Positions 25,047 to 33,570 of a DNA stretch of 59,290 nucleotides are shown here, piece by piece (within the stretch, counting starts at the first letter, position 1; every line of letters begins with the position of its first letter). The notes under the pieces are model-generated. The model was not told where the DNA came from. It worked only from the letters and a program-made list of their open reading frames with translations, and made no database searches. Source of the stretch: UBA1876 sp964515395 (GTDB taxonomy: Bacteria > Synergistota > Synergistia > Synergistales > Thermovirgaceae). Where the stretch lies: NCBI GenBank assembly GCA_964515395.1, contig CAZERC010000009.1:1-59290 (forward strand), given 5' to 3'. Both the position numbers and the translations under genes were made by a program.

Positions 25047-26441
25047 ATGGATCAAAACCGGAGGAATCTGCTGAGAGAGTTGCCCGCCATGGATGAAATC
25101 CTTGCCCAACAGGATATTTCTCCGTTTGAAGAGAAACTTGGAAGAAAGGCCGTCAAATTGATTGTCGCCGACGTCATTGGTGAAGTACGAAAATCCATTC
25201 TCGACGGAAGGACGGATTCCGTTTCGGTGGAAAGACTCTACGAGGATATCGAAAAGAGACTTTCAAAACATTCCCGTTTCAGCCTGAGTCGGGTTGTAAA
25301 CGCTACAGGCGTGGTGGTCCATACCAATCTTGGCCGTTCCTGCCTGGCCCATGAGGCTGTCGAGGCGGTAACTGAAACAGCAGCACATTACAGCACCCTT
25401 GAATACGATGTCGAAAAGGGCATGCGCGGCCAGAGAAACGATCATGTCGAATGGCTTCTCTGCCAGCTCACCGGAGGCGACGGTGCCGTGGTTGTCAATA
25501 ACAACGCAGGTGCAGTGCTTCTTCTCCTTGCCACCTTTGCTGCGGGAGAAGAGGTCATCGTTTCACGGGGGGAACTGGTGGAAATCGGTGGATCCTTCAG
25601 GATTCCTGACATTATGGCGCTTTCCGGCGCAAAGCTGGTTGAAGTAGGCACAACCAACAGGACAAGACTTGAAGACTATAGAAACGCGGTTTCGGAGCGA
25701 ACGCGCATGATTTTGAAAGTGCACCCGTCCAACTTCCGCATTGTCGGTTTCCACGCGTCGCCTTCGAGGCAGGAACTTGCCGATCTGGCGAGGGAGAAGG
25801 ATTTATTGTTTGCAGAGGATCTTGGAAGTGGCGTTCTCATCGATTGCCGTGAGTACGGTCTTTCAGGCGAACCAACTGTGAGGGAATGCGTGGACGCCGG
25901 AGTGGACCTCATTACCTTTTCCGGCGACAAACTTCTTGGAGGACCACAGGCTGGAAGCATTGTCGGAAGACGTCCACTTGTCGAAAAGCTGAAGAAACAC
26001 CCTTTTCTCCGGGCTCTGCGGATCGACAAGATGACCCTTTCGGCCTTGGAAGCAACGCTGAGGTTGTATCTTGAGGGAAAACATCGCAAAATTCCCACAC
26101 TTGGCATGCTTGCCACTTCCAGGGATGATCTGGAGAAAACTGCAACGAGCCTGCAGCGCCGGCTTCTGGATGCGGCAGGCGACGCATGTACCGTAACCGT
26201 TACAGAAACCGAGGACGTGGTAGGAGGGGGAGCCTTTCCTGAAACAATCCTTGATGGAATCGGACTCAGGCTTGAATCGAAACAGATGGATGAGCAGACA
26301 ATACTTGACGGATTACGCCGACACAAACCACCGGTCATCGGAGTCGTTGAAAACGGGGCTGTCGTTCTTCACGTTCGCACACTCCTGAACGGCGACGAAG
26401 AAATGGTTCTTGGCGCTGTACAAGGCCTTTTCGATGACTGA
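25047..26441 (+). CDS. selA: L-seryl-tRNA(Sec) selenium transferase
   Basis: A 464-residue PLP enzyme converting Ser-tRNA(Sec) to Sec-tRNA(Sec) using selenophosphate. The N-terminal tRNA-binding domain precedes VVNATGVVVHTNLGRSCLA. The PLP-binding Lys lies in TFSGDKLLGGPQAGSIVG near residue 295, and Asp in FAEDLGSGVLID near 260. Length and motifs are complete. ATG 25047 has GGAGG 7 nt upstream. selB follows 19 nt after the stop. Its presence predicts that the organism has Sec-tRNA and at least one selenoprotein elsewhere. Confidence 0.97.
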   Translation: MDQNRRNLLRELPAMDEILAQQDISPFEEKLGRKAVKLIVADVIGEVRKSILDGRTDSVSVERLYEDIEKRLSKHSRFSLSRVVNATGVVVHTNLGRSCLAHEAVEAVTETAAHYSTLEYDVEKGMRGQRNDHVEWLLCQLTGGDGAVVVNNNAGAVLLLLATFAAGEEVIVSRGELVEIGGSFRIPDIMALSGAKLVEVGTTNRTRLEDYRNAVSERTRMILKVHPSNFRIVGFHASPSRQELADLAREKDLLFAEDLGSGVLIDCREYGLSGEPTVRECVDAGVDLITFSGDKLLGGPQAGSIVGRRPLVEKLKKHPFLRALRIDKMTLSALEATLRLYLEGKHRKIPTLGMLATSRDDLEKTATSLQRRLLDAAGDACTVTVTETEDVVGGGAFPETILDGIGLRLESKQMDEQTILDGLRRHKPPVIGVVENGAVVLHVRTLLNGDEEMVLGAVQGLFDD

Positions 26442-26460
26442 AAGAGGGAGGGTGGGCGGA

Positions 26461-28380
26461 ATGTCGGAATATCCGGTTGTTATCGGAACCGCGGGACACA
26501 TAGACCATGGGAAAACGACACTTGTCAGGGCTTTGACAGGCATTGACTGTGACAGGCTGCGCGACGAAAAGAAACGTGGAATCACCATCGAGCTTGGTTT
26601 CGCCCCCCTGGAACTGCCGGGCGGACGTGTCGTCAGCGTTGTTGATGTTCCCGGGCATGAACGCTTTATACGACAGATGGTCGCCGGAGCAGCTGGCATC
26701 GATGGTGTCATTTTCACCGTGGCTGCTGACGAAGGCGTGAAGGCTCAGACAAGAGAACACCTTGAAATTCTCGGTTTGCTGGGAGTCGAAAAAGGTGTCA
26801 TTGCCGTGACAAAGACCGATGTCGTGGATGAGGAACTGCTTGAACTTGCCGTCGAGGAGATAAAGGAAGAGGTCACGGGTACCTTTCTCGAAAATATGCC
26901 TCTTGCTACTGTGTCCGCCCTGACCGGTTCAGGACTCGAAGAACTGCGGCATCTCATAGGAGAAATGGTGGAATCCCTTCCCATGAAAAGCAGCCTGGGG
27001 GCCTTTTTCATGCCCATAGACAGGTCATTCAAGGTAAAGGGGTTTGGAACTGTAGTAACGGGAACCGCGTATCGCGGCAGGGTACACGTAAGCGACTCCC
27101 TTGAAATCATGCCCGAAGGCAAGAAAACGTACGTACGTTCCATCCAGGTTCACGACACATCCGTAGAGGAAGCCAGAGCAGGTCAAAGGACTGCGCTCAG
27201 TCTGGCTGATGTGGCCATGGATGATCTCTCGCGTGGTGATGTCCTGTGTGAGGAAGGGATTTTTCGCCCGACCACATGCCTCGACGTCATGCTGAAAGTT
27301 CTTCCCTCGGCGAAGGAACCCCTCCGACACTGGCAAAGAGTGCGGCTTCACACAGGGACTTCCGACATTATTGCCAGAATCGCCTTTCTGGACCGAACAC
27401 CCCTTGAACCGGGAGACACAGGTTTTGCACAGCTTTTGCCCGAGGAACCCCTCGTTTCATCAGTCGATCAACCTTTTATTCTGAGATTTTACAGTCCCCT
27501 TCGCACTATAGCAGGCGGAAGGATACTCTCTCCGAACAGCGTACGTCCGAGCGGGAAAAGGGCAAGAGCTTCTCACCGGAAATTTCTCGAAGAGCTCTCG
27601 GAATCGCAACATTTTGATGAAAGGCTACGTTTGTTACTGAGGCGGCAAAGTTATGGCAGCATAGTTGATTTAGCCGCCAGAGTTCAGGAAAAACCGGCCA
27701 TTTTGACACAACACCTTGAAAAACTCCGACAGGAGGGCGAGGTGGTCCTGGTCAGTGCCCAGGATCTGGATTTCATGACCAGCTCCACCTATGCGGAAAT
27801 CGCTTCTTCGGCACGCCGTATCCTCGGAAATCTTCACGATGACCAACCCGAAAATCCTGGGATGACCGTTGATGATCTGTCGAAAATTCTTCTTCAGGAT
27901 TTTCATCAACGCACAGCCAGGAAAATTGTCGAAAAACTTGTTGCCGACGGACACATCGAAGAAACGTCGCATCGACTACACCTTCCGGAATTTGTTCCTG
28001 AAAGGGAAGGTGCTCTCAATGAGCGAGCTGATGCCATATTGTCTTATTGCCGAAAAAAGGGCGTGAATATGGCTCATGTAGATGAACTGAAAAAATCACT
28101 CGGAATCGAAGACGGAAAATTGCAAGAGGCCCTCGACATGCTGAAGGTCCAGAAAAAAATCTATACTCTCCACGGCGGCTATGTGATCGATGCGGAAACG
28201 CTTTCCAGGCTCGTCGAAACCCTGTCCGAATTTAAAGAAGATATAACGATTGCAGCCGTTCGGGATGCAACGGGGTCAAGCCGCAAGTTTATTTTACCGA
28301 TTCTTGAGCTTCTGGATTCAATGGGTGTCACCAGACGAGTCCAGGAAAAACGGGTATTGAGAAAACGGGCATTACATTGA
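26461..28380 (+). CDS. selB: Selenocysteine-specific translation elongation factor
   Basis: A 639-residue GTPase that carries Sec-tRNA(Sec) to UGA codons and binds the SECIS hairpin. G1 is GTAGHIDHGKTTLVRAL, G3 is VVDVPGHERFIRQM and G4 is AVTKTDVV. The C-terminal part, from about residue 380, contains the winged-helix repeats used for SECIS binding (for example GVNMAHVDELKKSLG and TGSSRKFILPILELL). ATG 26461 is chosen for GGGAGGGTGGGCGG upstream; an earlier in-frame ATG overlaps selA. Forms an operon with selA. No selC or selD is in the window. Confidence 0.97.
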   Translation: MSEYPVVIGTAGHIDHGKTTLVRALTGIDCDRLRDEKKRGITIELGFAPLELPGGRVVSVVDVPGHERFIRQMVAGAAGIDGVIFTVAADEGVKAQTREHLEILGLLGVEKGVIAVTKTDVVDEELLELAVEEIKEEVTGTFLENMPLATVSALTGSGLEELRHLIGEMVESLPMKSSLGAFFMPIDRSFKVKGFGTVVTGTAYRGRVHVSDSLEIMPEGKKTYVRSIQVHDTSVEEARAGQRTALSLADVAMDDLSRGDVLCEEGIFRPTTCLDVMLKVLPSAKEPLRHWQRVRLHTGTSDIIARIAFLDRTPLEPGDTGFAQLLPEEPLVSSVDQPFILRFYSPLRTIAGGRILSPNSVRPSGKRARASHRKFLEELSESQHFDERLRLLLRRQSYGSIVDLAARVQEKPAILTQHLEKLRQEGEVVLVSAQDLDFMTSSTYAEIASSARRILGNLHDDQPENPGMTVDDLSKILLQDFHQRTARKIVEKLVADGHIEETSHRLHLPEFVPEREGALNERADAILSYCRKKGVNMAHVDELKKSLGIEDGKLQEALDMLKVQKKIYTLHGGYVIDAETLSRLVETLSEFKEDITIAAVRDATGSSRKFILPILELLDSMGVTRRVQEKRVLRKRALH

Positions 28381-28409
28381 TGCCAGGTTAATTATTTTTC
28401 GATTTGCGC

Positions 28410-28438
28410 TTGAAATTTGAGGATTTATGTGATAAAAT
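28410..28438 (+). promoter_or_regulatory. Promoter for veg
   Basis: TTGAAA (28410-28415), a 17-nt spacer and TAAAAT (28433-28438); 31 nt before the start codon. Confidence 0.75.
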
Positions 28439-28468
28439 GCGTCCATCAAACACACAGGAGTGACGTCA

Positions 28469-28720
28469 ATGAGTCCGAACCTCGCTACGATCCGCGATCG
28501 GGTGGAATTGTACAAGGGTTCGAAAGTCCGGTACAGGGCTTCCAAGGGACGCAGAAAAACAGAGGAGCGTATGGGCGTCATCGTCGAAACATATCCGAAT
28601 CTTTTCACCATGTACGTGGAATCCCAGCAGAGCACGGTGTCGTTCAGCTATGCGGAACTCCTCACCCGGGAAGTCGAAGTCGAAATTCTTCCCGACAACA
28701 AGAAACTTCTCCAACTTTAG
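28469..28720 (+). CDS. veg: Veg family protein
   Basis: An 83-residue protein of the Veg family. Recognisable elements are VELYKGSKVRYRASKGRRK, GVIVETYPNLFTMYV and the VSFSYAELLTREVEVEIL end. Veg of B. subtilis is abundant and influences biofilm gene expression; its molecular role here is unknown. ATG 28469 has AGGAG 8 nt upstream. The gene order veg-ispE-purR is the same as in B. subtilis (there with sspF between). A terminator follows. Confidence 0.88.
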   Translation: MSPNLATIRDRVELYKGSKVRYRASKGRRKTEERMGVIVETYPNLFTMYVESQQSTVSFSYAELLTREVEVEILPDNKKLLQL

Positions 28721-28741
28721 GAAATTCACCCAGACGCGGTA

Positions 28742-28770
28742 CCCCGGCGTGAAAGCGCCGGGGTTTTCTC
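28742..28770 (+). terminator. Rho-independent terminator after veg
   Basis: CCCCGGCG (28742-28749) pairs with CGCCGGGG (28756-28763), six-nt loop, then TTTTCTCTT. Confidence 0.85.
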
Positions 28771-28787
28771 TTGTTTGGAGGTATTCA

Positions 28788-29657
28788 ATGCCTGTGTTTG
28801 TTTTACAATCCCCCGCAAAAATCAATCTCACGCTGAGAGTTCTTGATCGAAGATGTGATGGATATCATAACATCGTTTCAACATTTTTCAGGTTGTCATC
28901 CCGTGAAACGTTGACACTTCTGCCTGTTTTTGACGATAGTTCCGGAGAGGATGCTTTACGGATTCATGGCGAAAACCTGTCCGGGAGGAATATTCTTTTT
29001 GACGTCCTTTCCATGGCAAGGACAAAAGGACTTCGCGTTCCGCCGCTTGTCATGGATCTGTGGAAGATATTTCCTCCCGGCACCGGGATAGCGGCCGGGA
29101 GCGGAAATGCTGCAGTGTTGCTGCAATGGATAGAGGAAACATGGGACATGACCTTTTGTGCGAACGAACTGGCAACACTGGGTTCTGATGTTGTTTTTCT
29201 GCATGATCGAGAGTCAATTTCCATTCGCGGCGGGATTGGTGAAGTCGTACTGGTTGATGAAGTTCCAATGAAGCAGCACTTCACTGTACTTGTCATCATT
29301 CCAGACTTTTCAAGCGATACGGCAACGGCATACGCCGATTTGGACAAAGGAAGAAAGCAAGGGATGGTCTTTTCCCAAAAAGACGCGGTTTGTGAAGCCA
29401 CAAACATCTTGCAATCCCTCGAAAAGAAAGAAAAAGTAGGATTGCTGCCGAACGATTTTGCAGATGTGCTGCTTGGCAGGTTTCCCGCATATGAAAGGTT
29501 TTTCGAAATTTTTGATTCAAGTGGGGCCGTTTGTTGGGGCATAACCGGAAGCGGAAGCGGTTGCTTTGCGTTTTTCGAAGGGCGACGAGCGGCCTGCAAT
29601 ACAGCATGGCTCCTCGGACAATCCCCGGGTATCAGGAAATTATCCGTACTGGAGTGA
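28788..29657 (+). CDS. ispE: 4-(cytidine 5'-diphospho)-2-C-methyl-D-erythritol kinase
   Basis: A 289-residue GHMP kinase of the MEP isoprenoid pathway. The substrate-side Lys lies in SPAKINLTLRVLDRRCDGYH, the catalytic Asp in LGSDVVFLHD, and the C-terminal GHMP motif in GITGSGSGCFAFF. The central phosphate-binding loop, GLGGGSSNAA in most IspE, reads GIAAGSGNAA, which is unusual. ATG 28788 has GGAGG 6 nt upstream. purR starts 5 nt after its stop codon. Confidence 0.9.
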   Translation: MPVFVLQSPAKINLTLRVLDRRCDGYHNIVSTFFRLSSRETLTLLPVFDDSSGEDALRIHGENLSGRNILFDVLSMARTKGLRVPPLVMDLWKIFPPGTGIAAGSGNAAVLLQWIEETWDMTFCANELATLGSDVVFLHDRESISIRGGIGEVVLVDEVPMKQHFTVLVIIPDFSSDTATAYADLDKGRKQGMVFSQKDAVCEATNILQSLEKKEKVGLLPNDFADVLLGRFPAYERFFEIFDSSGAVCWGITGSGSGCFAFFEGRRAACNTAWLLGQSPGIRKLSVLE

Positions 29658-29662
29658 ATAAG

Positions 29663-30460
29663 ATGAAGAGCACACGTACAGAGCGCCTTATTCGCATCGT
29701 CTCAAAATTTCTTCTCGACCCGTCTGCACAACATTCCTTGACGGAGATGTCAGAAAAATTCGGGATTTCCAAAACTGTCGTCAGCGACGATGTGGGAATT
29801 ATAGACAAGGCTTTATCCGATGAGTCAATCGGGCGTCTGGAAGTGGAAAGGGGGCGGAGCGGTGGCGCGGCATTCCGGCCTTTGCTTTCCGAGGAATTGA
29901 GAAGAAAATGGCTTGAAGAAATAGTGGGATTGCTCAATGAGCCGGGAAGACTTCTCCCTGGAATGCTCGTGTATTACAGCGACATCCTTTTCAACCCCTC
30001 CCATGTGAGGCGACTCGGTTTCATTCTCGCTTCGGATTTTTATGATTTGGACGCCGATATTGTCATGACATCGGAAATGAAAGGGATTCCACTTGCCATG
30101 TTTACAGCTCACGCCCTGGGAATTCCTCTCGCTGTCTGCCGTTTCAGGAACCGCCCCAGTGACGGTCCGGCCGTCGCAGTTCACTACCAGGCTGCGAATG
30201 GAGATATCCGGACCATGTACATGGGTACAAGGCACCTGTCGAAAGGGAAAAGGGTGCTCCTCATCGATGACTTCATGCGAGGAGGAAGTACAGCTTCAGG
30301 CATGCTTTCCGTTGCCCGGGAATTTGAAGCGATCCCTGTTGGAGTCGGTGTCTTCATTGCGTCGTCCCAACCGGAATCGAAGGCCGTAGATAACTACAAG
30401 GCTCTGTTGCGGCTTGACCGTGACGATTCGGGAACGTTGAATATAGCTATCGAAGGCTGA
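29663..30460 (+). CDS. purR: Purine operon repressor PurR (Firmicutes type)
   Basis: A 265-residue two-domain regulator. The N-terminal winged helix (TERLIRIVSKFLLDPSAQHS to about residue 75) is followed by a phosphoribosyltransferase-like domain with the PRPP-binding motif LLIDDFMRGGSTASGM near residue 200. In B. subtilis this repressor blocks pur transcription unless PRPP accumulates. A pur operon lies 9 kb away on the other strand. ATG 29663 has GGAG 8 nt upstream. The protein is unrelated to the LacI-type PurR of enterobacteria. Confidence 0.93.
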   Translation: MKSTRTERLIRIVSKFLLDPSAQHSLTEMSEKFGISKTVVSDDVGIIDKALSDESIGRLEVERGRSGGAAFRPLLSEELRRKWLEEIVGLLNEPGRLLPGMLVYYSDILFNPSHVRRLGFILASDFYDLDADIVMTSEMKGIPLAMFTAHALGIPLAVCRFRNRPSDGPAVAVHYQAANGDIRTMYMGTRHLSKGKRVLLIDDFMRGGSTASGMLSVAREFEAIPVGVGVFIASSQPESKAVDNYKALLRLDRDDSGTLNIAIEG

Positions 30461-30472
30461 GTTTTGTAGTGT

Positions 30473-30501
30473 TTGACGTTGTCGGTACCCTGGGTTAAAA
30501 T
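30473..30501 (+). promoter_or_regulatory. Promoter for the ferredoxin gene
   Basis: TTGACG (30473-30478), a 17-nt spacer and TAAAAT (30496-30501). Confidence 0.75.
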
Positions 30502-30529
30502 CTCCCCTTGGGAGGAGGTGACCGTCTCC

Positions 30530-30712
30530 ATGATTGTGAAACTCGATCGTGACGAGTGCATTGGTTGCGGGGTTTGCGCGCAGATTTGCCCCGAGGTCTT
30601 TGAGCTTGATGAAGATGCCGGCAAGGCAAAGGTTGTCCGGTCTGAAGGGGCGGAATGCGCCAAGGAAGCTGCCGACAGTTGTCCCGTTGGATGCATCACC
30701 GTCGAAGACTGA
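30530..30712 (+). CDS. Small ferredoxin, single cluster type
   Basis: A 60-residue ferredoxin. CIGCGVCAQICPEVF gives three ligands and the C-terminal SCPVGCITVED supplies the fourth, so one 4Fe-4S cluster is expected; it resembles Thermotoga/Clostridium monocluster ferredoxins. It could carry electrons from the por enzyme (inference). A complete AGGAGGTGA Shine-Dalgarno sequence lies 9-11 nt before ATG 30530. A tRNA gene follows after 38 nt and may be co-transcribed. Confidence 0.92.
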   Translation: MIVKLDRDECIGCGVCAQICPEVFELDEDAGKAKVVRSEGAECAKEAADSCPVGCITVED

Positions 30713-30750
30713 TCTTCAGAGCCACATTCCGCAAGGCATAAAGAAGGCAC

Positions 30751-30827
30751 GGGCCCATAGCTCAATTGGTCAGAGCCACCGGCTCATAACCGGAAGGTTC
30801 CTGGTTCGAGTCCAGGTGGGCCCACCA
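30751..30827 (+). tRNA. tRNA with CAT anticodon (Met elongator or lysidine-type Ile2)
   Basis: A 77-nt cloverleaf with encoded CCA. The acceptor stem GGGCCCA pairs with TGGGCCC, the D arm is GCTC...GAGC, the anticodon loop is CTCATAA and the T arm is CCTGG-TTCGAGT-CCAGG. G1-C72 excludes the bacterial initiator form. The C4-G69 and C5-G68 pairs are ones used by TilS to recognise tRNA-Ile2, so an Ile(AUA) identity is possible. There is an A-A mismatch at the 27-43 position. Confidence 0.93.
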
Positions 30828-30838
30828 ACGCAGCAAGT

Positions 30839-30868
30839 AAAGCCACCCCTGAGGTGGCTTTATTTTTT
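30839..30868 (+). terminator. Rho-independent terminator after the tRNA
   Basis: AAAGCCACC (30839-30847) pairs with GGTGGCTTT (30853-30861), five-nt loop, then ATTTTTT. Confidence 0.85.
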
Positions 30869-30889
30869 GAAAAGAGGAGGAAAAGCAGG

Positions 30890-31678
30890 ATGACAAGTGT
30901 TCAGGATATCCTTGACGCAATTGATGATTTCGCTCCCTTTCAGACGGCGATGGAATGGGACAATTCCGGCCTTCTTGCGGGGTCGACCAGGGACGGAGTA
31001 CACAGGATGGGAGTCACCCTTGATGTGATCGATGAAGGGCTTGCGGAAAGCCGAAAAAGAGGATGCGACTGTATCGTGTCCCACCACCCTTTCTTGTTTT
31101 CCCCTATTCGGAGAATCCGAACCGATACGGGATTGGGAAGGAGACTGAAAGCGACTCTTTCAGGAGACATCAGCGTGATAGCGGCACACACAAACTGGGA
31201 TGTTTCTCCCAATGGGGTCAATGTCATTCTCTCGGAACTCCTGAAACTGCAAAAAACAGAACCGCTGACTGACTCGTTCCTTGGGACACTGCAATTATGG
31301 GAAGGTGCCGTTGGTGTTCTGCCTTCTTCACTTTCAATGGATGAATTTGCCCTGTATGCGAAAGAAACCCTTTCCCTGAGCTGGATCAGGACTTATGGAG
31401 AAAAAGGTTCAGTTCAGAAGATAGCTCTTTGCGGCGGCTCAGGCGGCGATTACTGGGAGTATGCCCTGAAAGCAGGGGCCGATCTGTTCCTTACGTCGGA
31501 TATGAAATATCACGAATTGCAGGAAGCCGTTGATTGCGGGCTGCCTGTCGCCCTTGCTGACCACGGAGAAGTGGAGAGAACTTCCATTCCTTTCCTGAAG
31601 TCAGAAATCAAAAAGCGGATCGGCATTGAGGTTTTTGTTCTGGAATCATATTTCGGTTCAGGAAAGACATTTGTATAA
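30890..31678 (+). CDS. Nif3-like dinuclear metal-center protein
   Basis: A 262-residue member of the NIF3/YqfO family. It shows MEWDNSGLLAGSTRDGV near residue 22, CIVSHHPFLFSPIRRI near 62 with two metal-binding histidines, VIAAHTNWDVSPNGVN near 100, and ALADHGEVERTSIPFL near the C-terminus. The family is sometimes annotated as GTP cyclohydrolase 1 type 2, but the cellular reaction is unsettled. ATG 30890 follows AGGAGG by 9 nt. It lies 100 nt upstream of trpS. Confidence 0.88.
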   Translation: MTSVQDILDAIDDFAPFQTAMEWDNSGLLAGSTRDGVHRMGVTLDVIDEGLAESRKRGCDCIVSHHPFLFSPIRRIRTDTGLGRRLKATLSGDISVIAAHTNWDVSPNGVNVILSELLKLQKTEPLTDSFLGTLQLWEGAVGVLPSSLSMDEFALYAKETLSLSWIRTYGEKGSVQKIALCGGSGGDYWEYALKAGADLFLTSDMKYHELQEAVDCGLPVALADHGEVERTSIPFLKSEIKKRIGIEVFVLESYFGSGKTFV

Positions 31679-31778
31679 TGGCATAATACCCGACAGCAAG
31701 GAAATGTTCTTTCAGGAAGATCTGTTGCAATTACCGACGATCGCTAAAACGATGAAAAATAAACGAGGTGAATAGGAT

Positions 31779-32771
31779 ATGGCGAAAAGAGTTTTCAGCG
31801 GCATGCGGCCGACGGGGAAACTGCACCTTGGACACCTGGCCGGAGCCCTGTCGAACTGGGTGAAGCTTCAGGACAAATATGACAGTTACTACGGCATCGT
31901 GGACTGGCATGCCCTGATGTCGGATTATGCCGATAGCAGCGGGATCAGGCAAAATTGCAGGGAGGTTCTTCTGGACTGGCTCGGAGCAGGTCTCGACCCT
32001 GAAAAGGCGACTATTTTCGTGCAGTCCCATGTCCCGGAACACGTGGAATTGCACCTGGCTTTTTCGATGATTACACCCCTGGGCTGGCTTGAAAGATGCC
32101 CCACCTACAAGGAACAAATCATTAATATGCGGAACAAGGACCTCAGCACCTACGCCTTTTTGGGGTACCCGGTGCTTATGGCTGCCGATATCCTCGTCTA
32201 CAAGGCGGAATACGTGCCGGTAGGTGAAGACCAGTCAGCTCATCTTGAGCTGACGCGTGAAATAGCACGGCGTTTCAACAACTTTTTCGGCCAGGTTTTT
32301 CCGGAGCCCCAGACCCTTCTGACCGCTACTCCCAAGGTCCCCGGAACGGACGGAAGAAAAATGAGCAAATCTTACGGAAACGCCATCAACATCGCTGACA
32401 GCCCGGAAGAAATCTGGGAAAAAATCAGGACCATGATGACCGATCCTGCCCGGGAACGGCGTAAGGATCCCGGTGACCCTGAGAAATGCCCGGTATGGGA
32501 TCTCCATAAAGTTTTCAATGAGGATTCCGGGGAAAAGGAAGAAATTGCCGAAGGATGCCGGACCGCCGGGATCGGATGCATCGAATGCAAGAAAAAGCTT
32601 TATTCCCATTTGATGACCAGGCTCGAGCCGGTTCAGAAAAGGCGCCGTTATTATGAGTCCCATGGTGACGAACTTGATGAAGTCCTTCGGGAAGGCGCAA
32701 AACAAGCCCACGGTGTTGCTTCTGTTACGATGAGGGAAGTTCTGCAGGCGATCGGCTTCGTCGAAAGGTGA
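31779..32771 (+). CDS. trpS: Tryptophanyl-tRNA synthetase
   Basis: A 330-residue class I synthetase. The HIGH-type signature is PTGKLHLGHLAG near residue 13 and the KMSKS loop is GRKMSKSYGNA near 195. YGIVDWHALMSDYADS and PVLMAADILVYKAEYVPVG are typical tryptophan-pocket segments. ATG 31779 follows GAGGTG by 8 nt. The leader of about 100 nt has no T-box signature; a TATAAT lies at about 31673 at the end of the nif3 gene and could be the promoter. Confidence 0.96.
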   Translation: MAKRVFSGMRPTGKLHLGHLAGALSNWVKLQDKYDSYYGIVDWHALMSDYADSSGIRQNCREVLLDWLGAGLDPEKATIFVQSHVPEHVELHLAFSMITPLGWLERCPTYKEQIINMRNKDLSTYAFLGYPVLMAADILVYKAEYVPVGEDQSAHLELTREIARRFNNFFGQVFPEPQTLLTATPKVPGTDGRKMSKSYGNAINIADSPEEIWEKIRTMMTDPARERRKDPGDPEKCPVWDLHKVFNEDSGEKEEIAEGCRTAGIGCIECKKKLYSHLMTRLEPVQKRRRYYESHGDELDEVLREGAKQAHGVASVTMREVLQAIGFVER

Positions 32772-32802
32772 ATTTGTTTGCGCAAAAACGGGAGGGTAAC
32801 AC

Positions 32803-33570
32803 GTGACGAGCCGGCAGTTTGAGATCGAGGTCGAAGGCTTTTCGGGACCGCTGGATGTGTTGTGCCATCTCCTCGAAAGTCGGGAAATCGAGGCCTCGTC
32901 GATTCATGTAAGCGAAATCATAGCGACCTATTCCGGTTTTCTTGCAAGAACTGGCAGGCTGTCGATTTACGAGGCCGCTGAATTTCTGAATCTTTGTTCA
33001 CGAATTGTGCTCGGAAAAATCAAGGCCCTCCTCCCCGGAAGCAAGAATCTGGAAGAAGAGGAACCCGCTACCGACGAGGAAGCCTTGCTTGAGACACTTG
33101 AAAGGTATCGTCCTTATCGGGAAGCCGGGAAATTACTGAAGAACCTGCAAAATCGGCGGGAACGCCATTTCACCAGACCCGTTGAAGAGGAAACTCTAAC
33201 CTATGAAATGGGCGACCTGTTTTCGTTGTGCAGGCAATGGTGGCAGCTGTATACAGATTATTCCGGGGGGAGGAATGCTGTAGGCGAAACAACGGAAACG
33301 TATTGGGAGGGAGTCCCGGATCCCATTCCTGATGAGGAACAGGTTGAAAAGAGAATCCAGGAATTACAACGACAACTGGAAGAAGAAACCGAAATTCCTC
33401 TGGGAAAACTTGTTCCAAAAAATGCAGGGCGGACGATCCTGGTGGTCACGGTTCTTGCCCTTCTGGAGATGTGCCGTCTCGGGTACGTGATGCTGAGTCA
33501 GGAAAGTCGTTTCGGATCCCTCAAGATCAGGAGTATAAAACATGTTATCGGTGACGGCACAATCTATTGA
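32803..33570 (+). CDS. scpA: Segregation and condensation protein A
   Basis: A 255-residue kleisin that bridges the SMC heads and ScpB in chromosome condensation. The N-terminal FEIEVEGFSGPLDVLCHLLE is the family signature, and the C-terminal winged helix (ILVVTVLALLEMCRLGYVML) contacts SMC. The start is GTG 32803 with GGGAGG 7 nt upstream. It overlaps scpB by 29 nt. Confidence 0.94.
   Translation: MTSRQFEIEVEGFSGPLDVLCHLLESREIEASSIHVSEIIATYSGFLARTGRLSIYEAAEFLNLCSRIVLGKIKALLPGSKNLEEEEPATDEEALLETLERYRPYREAGKLLKNLQNRRERHFTRPVEEETLTYEMGDLFSLCRQWWQLYTDYSGGRNAVGETTETYWEGVPDPIPDEEQVEKRIQELQRQLEEETEIPLGKLVPKNAGRTILVVTVLALLEMCRLGYVMLSQESRFGSLKIRSIKHVIGDGTIY

Noticed and set aside
31679..31778. T-box riboswitch ahead of trpS.
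   Set aside because: The leader is only about 100 nt, has no TGGNACCGCG-type T-box sequence and no terminator hairpin.
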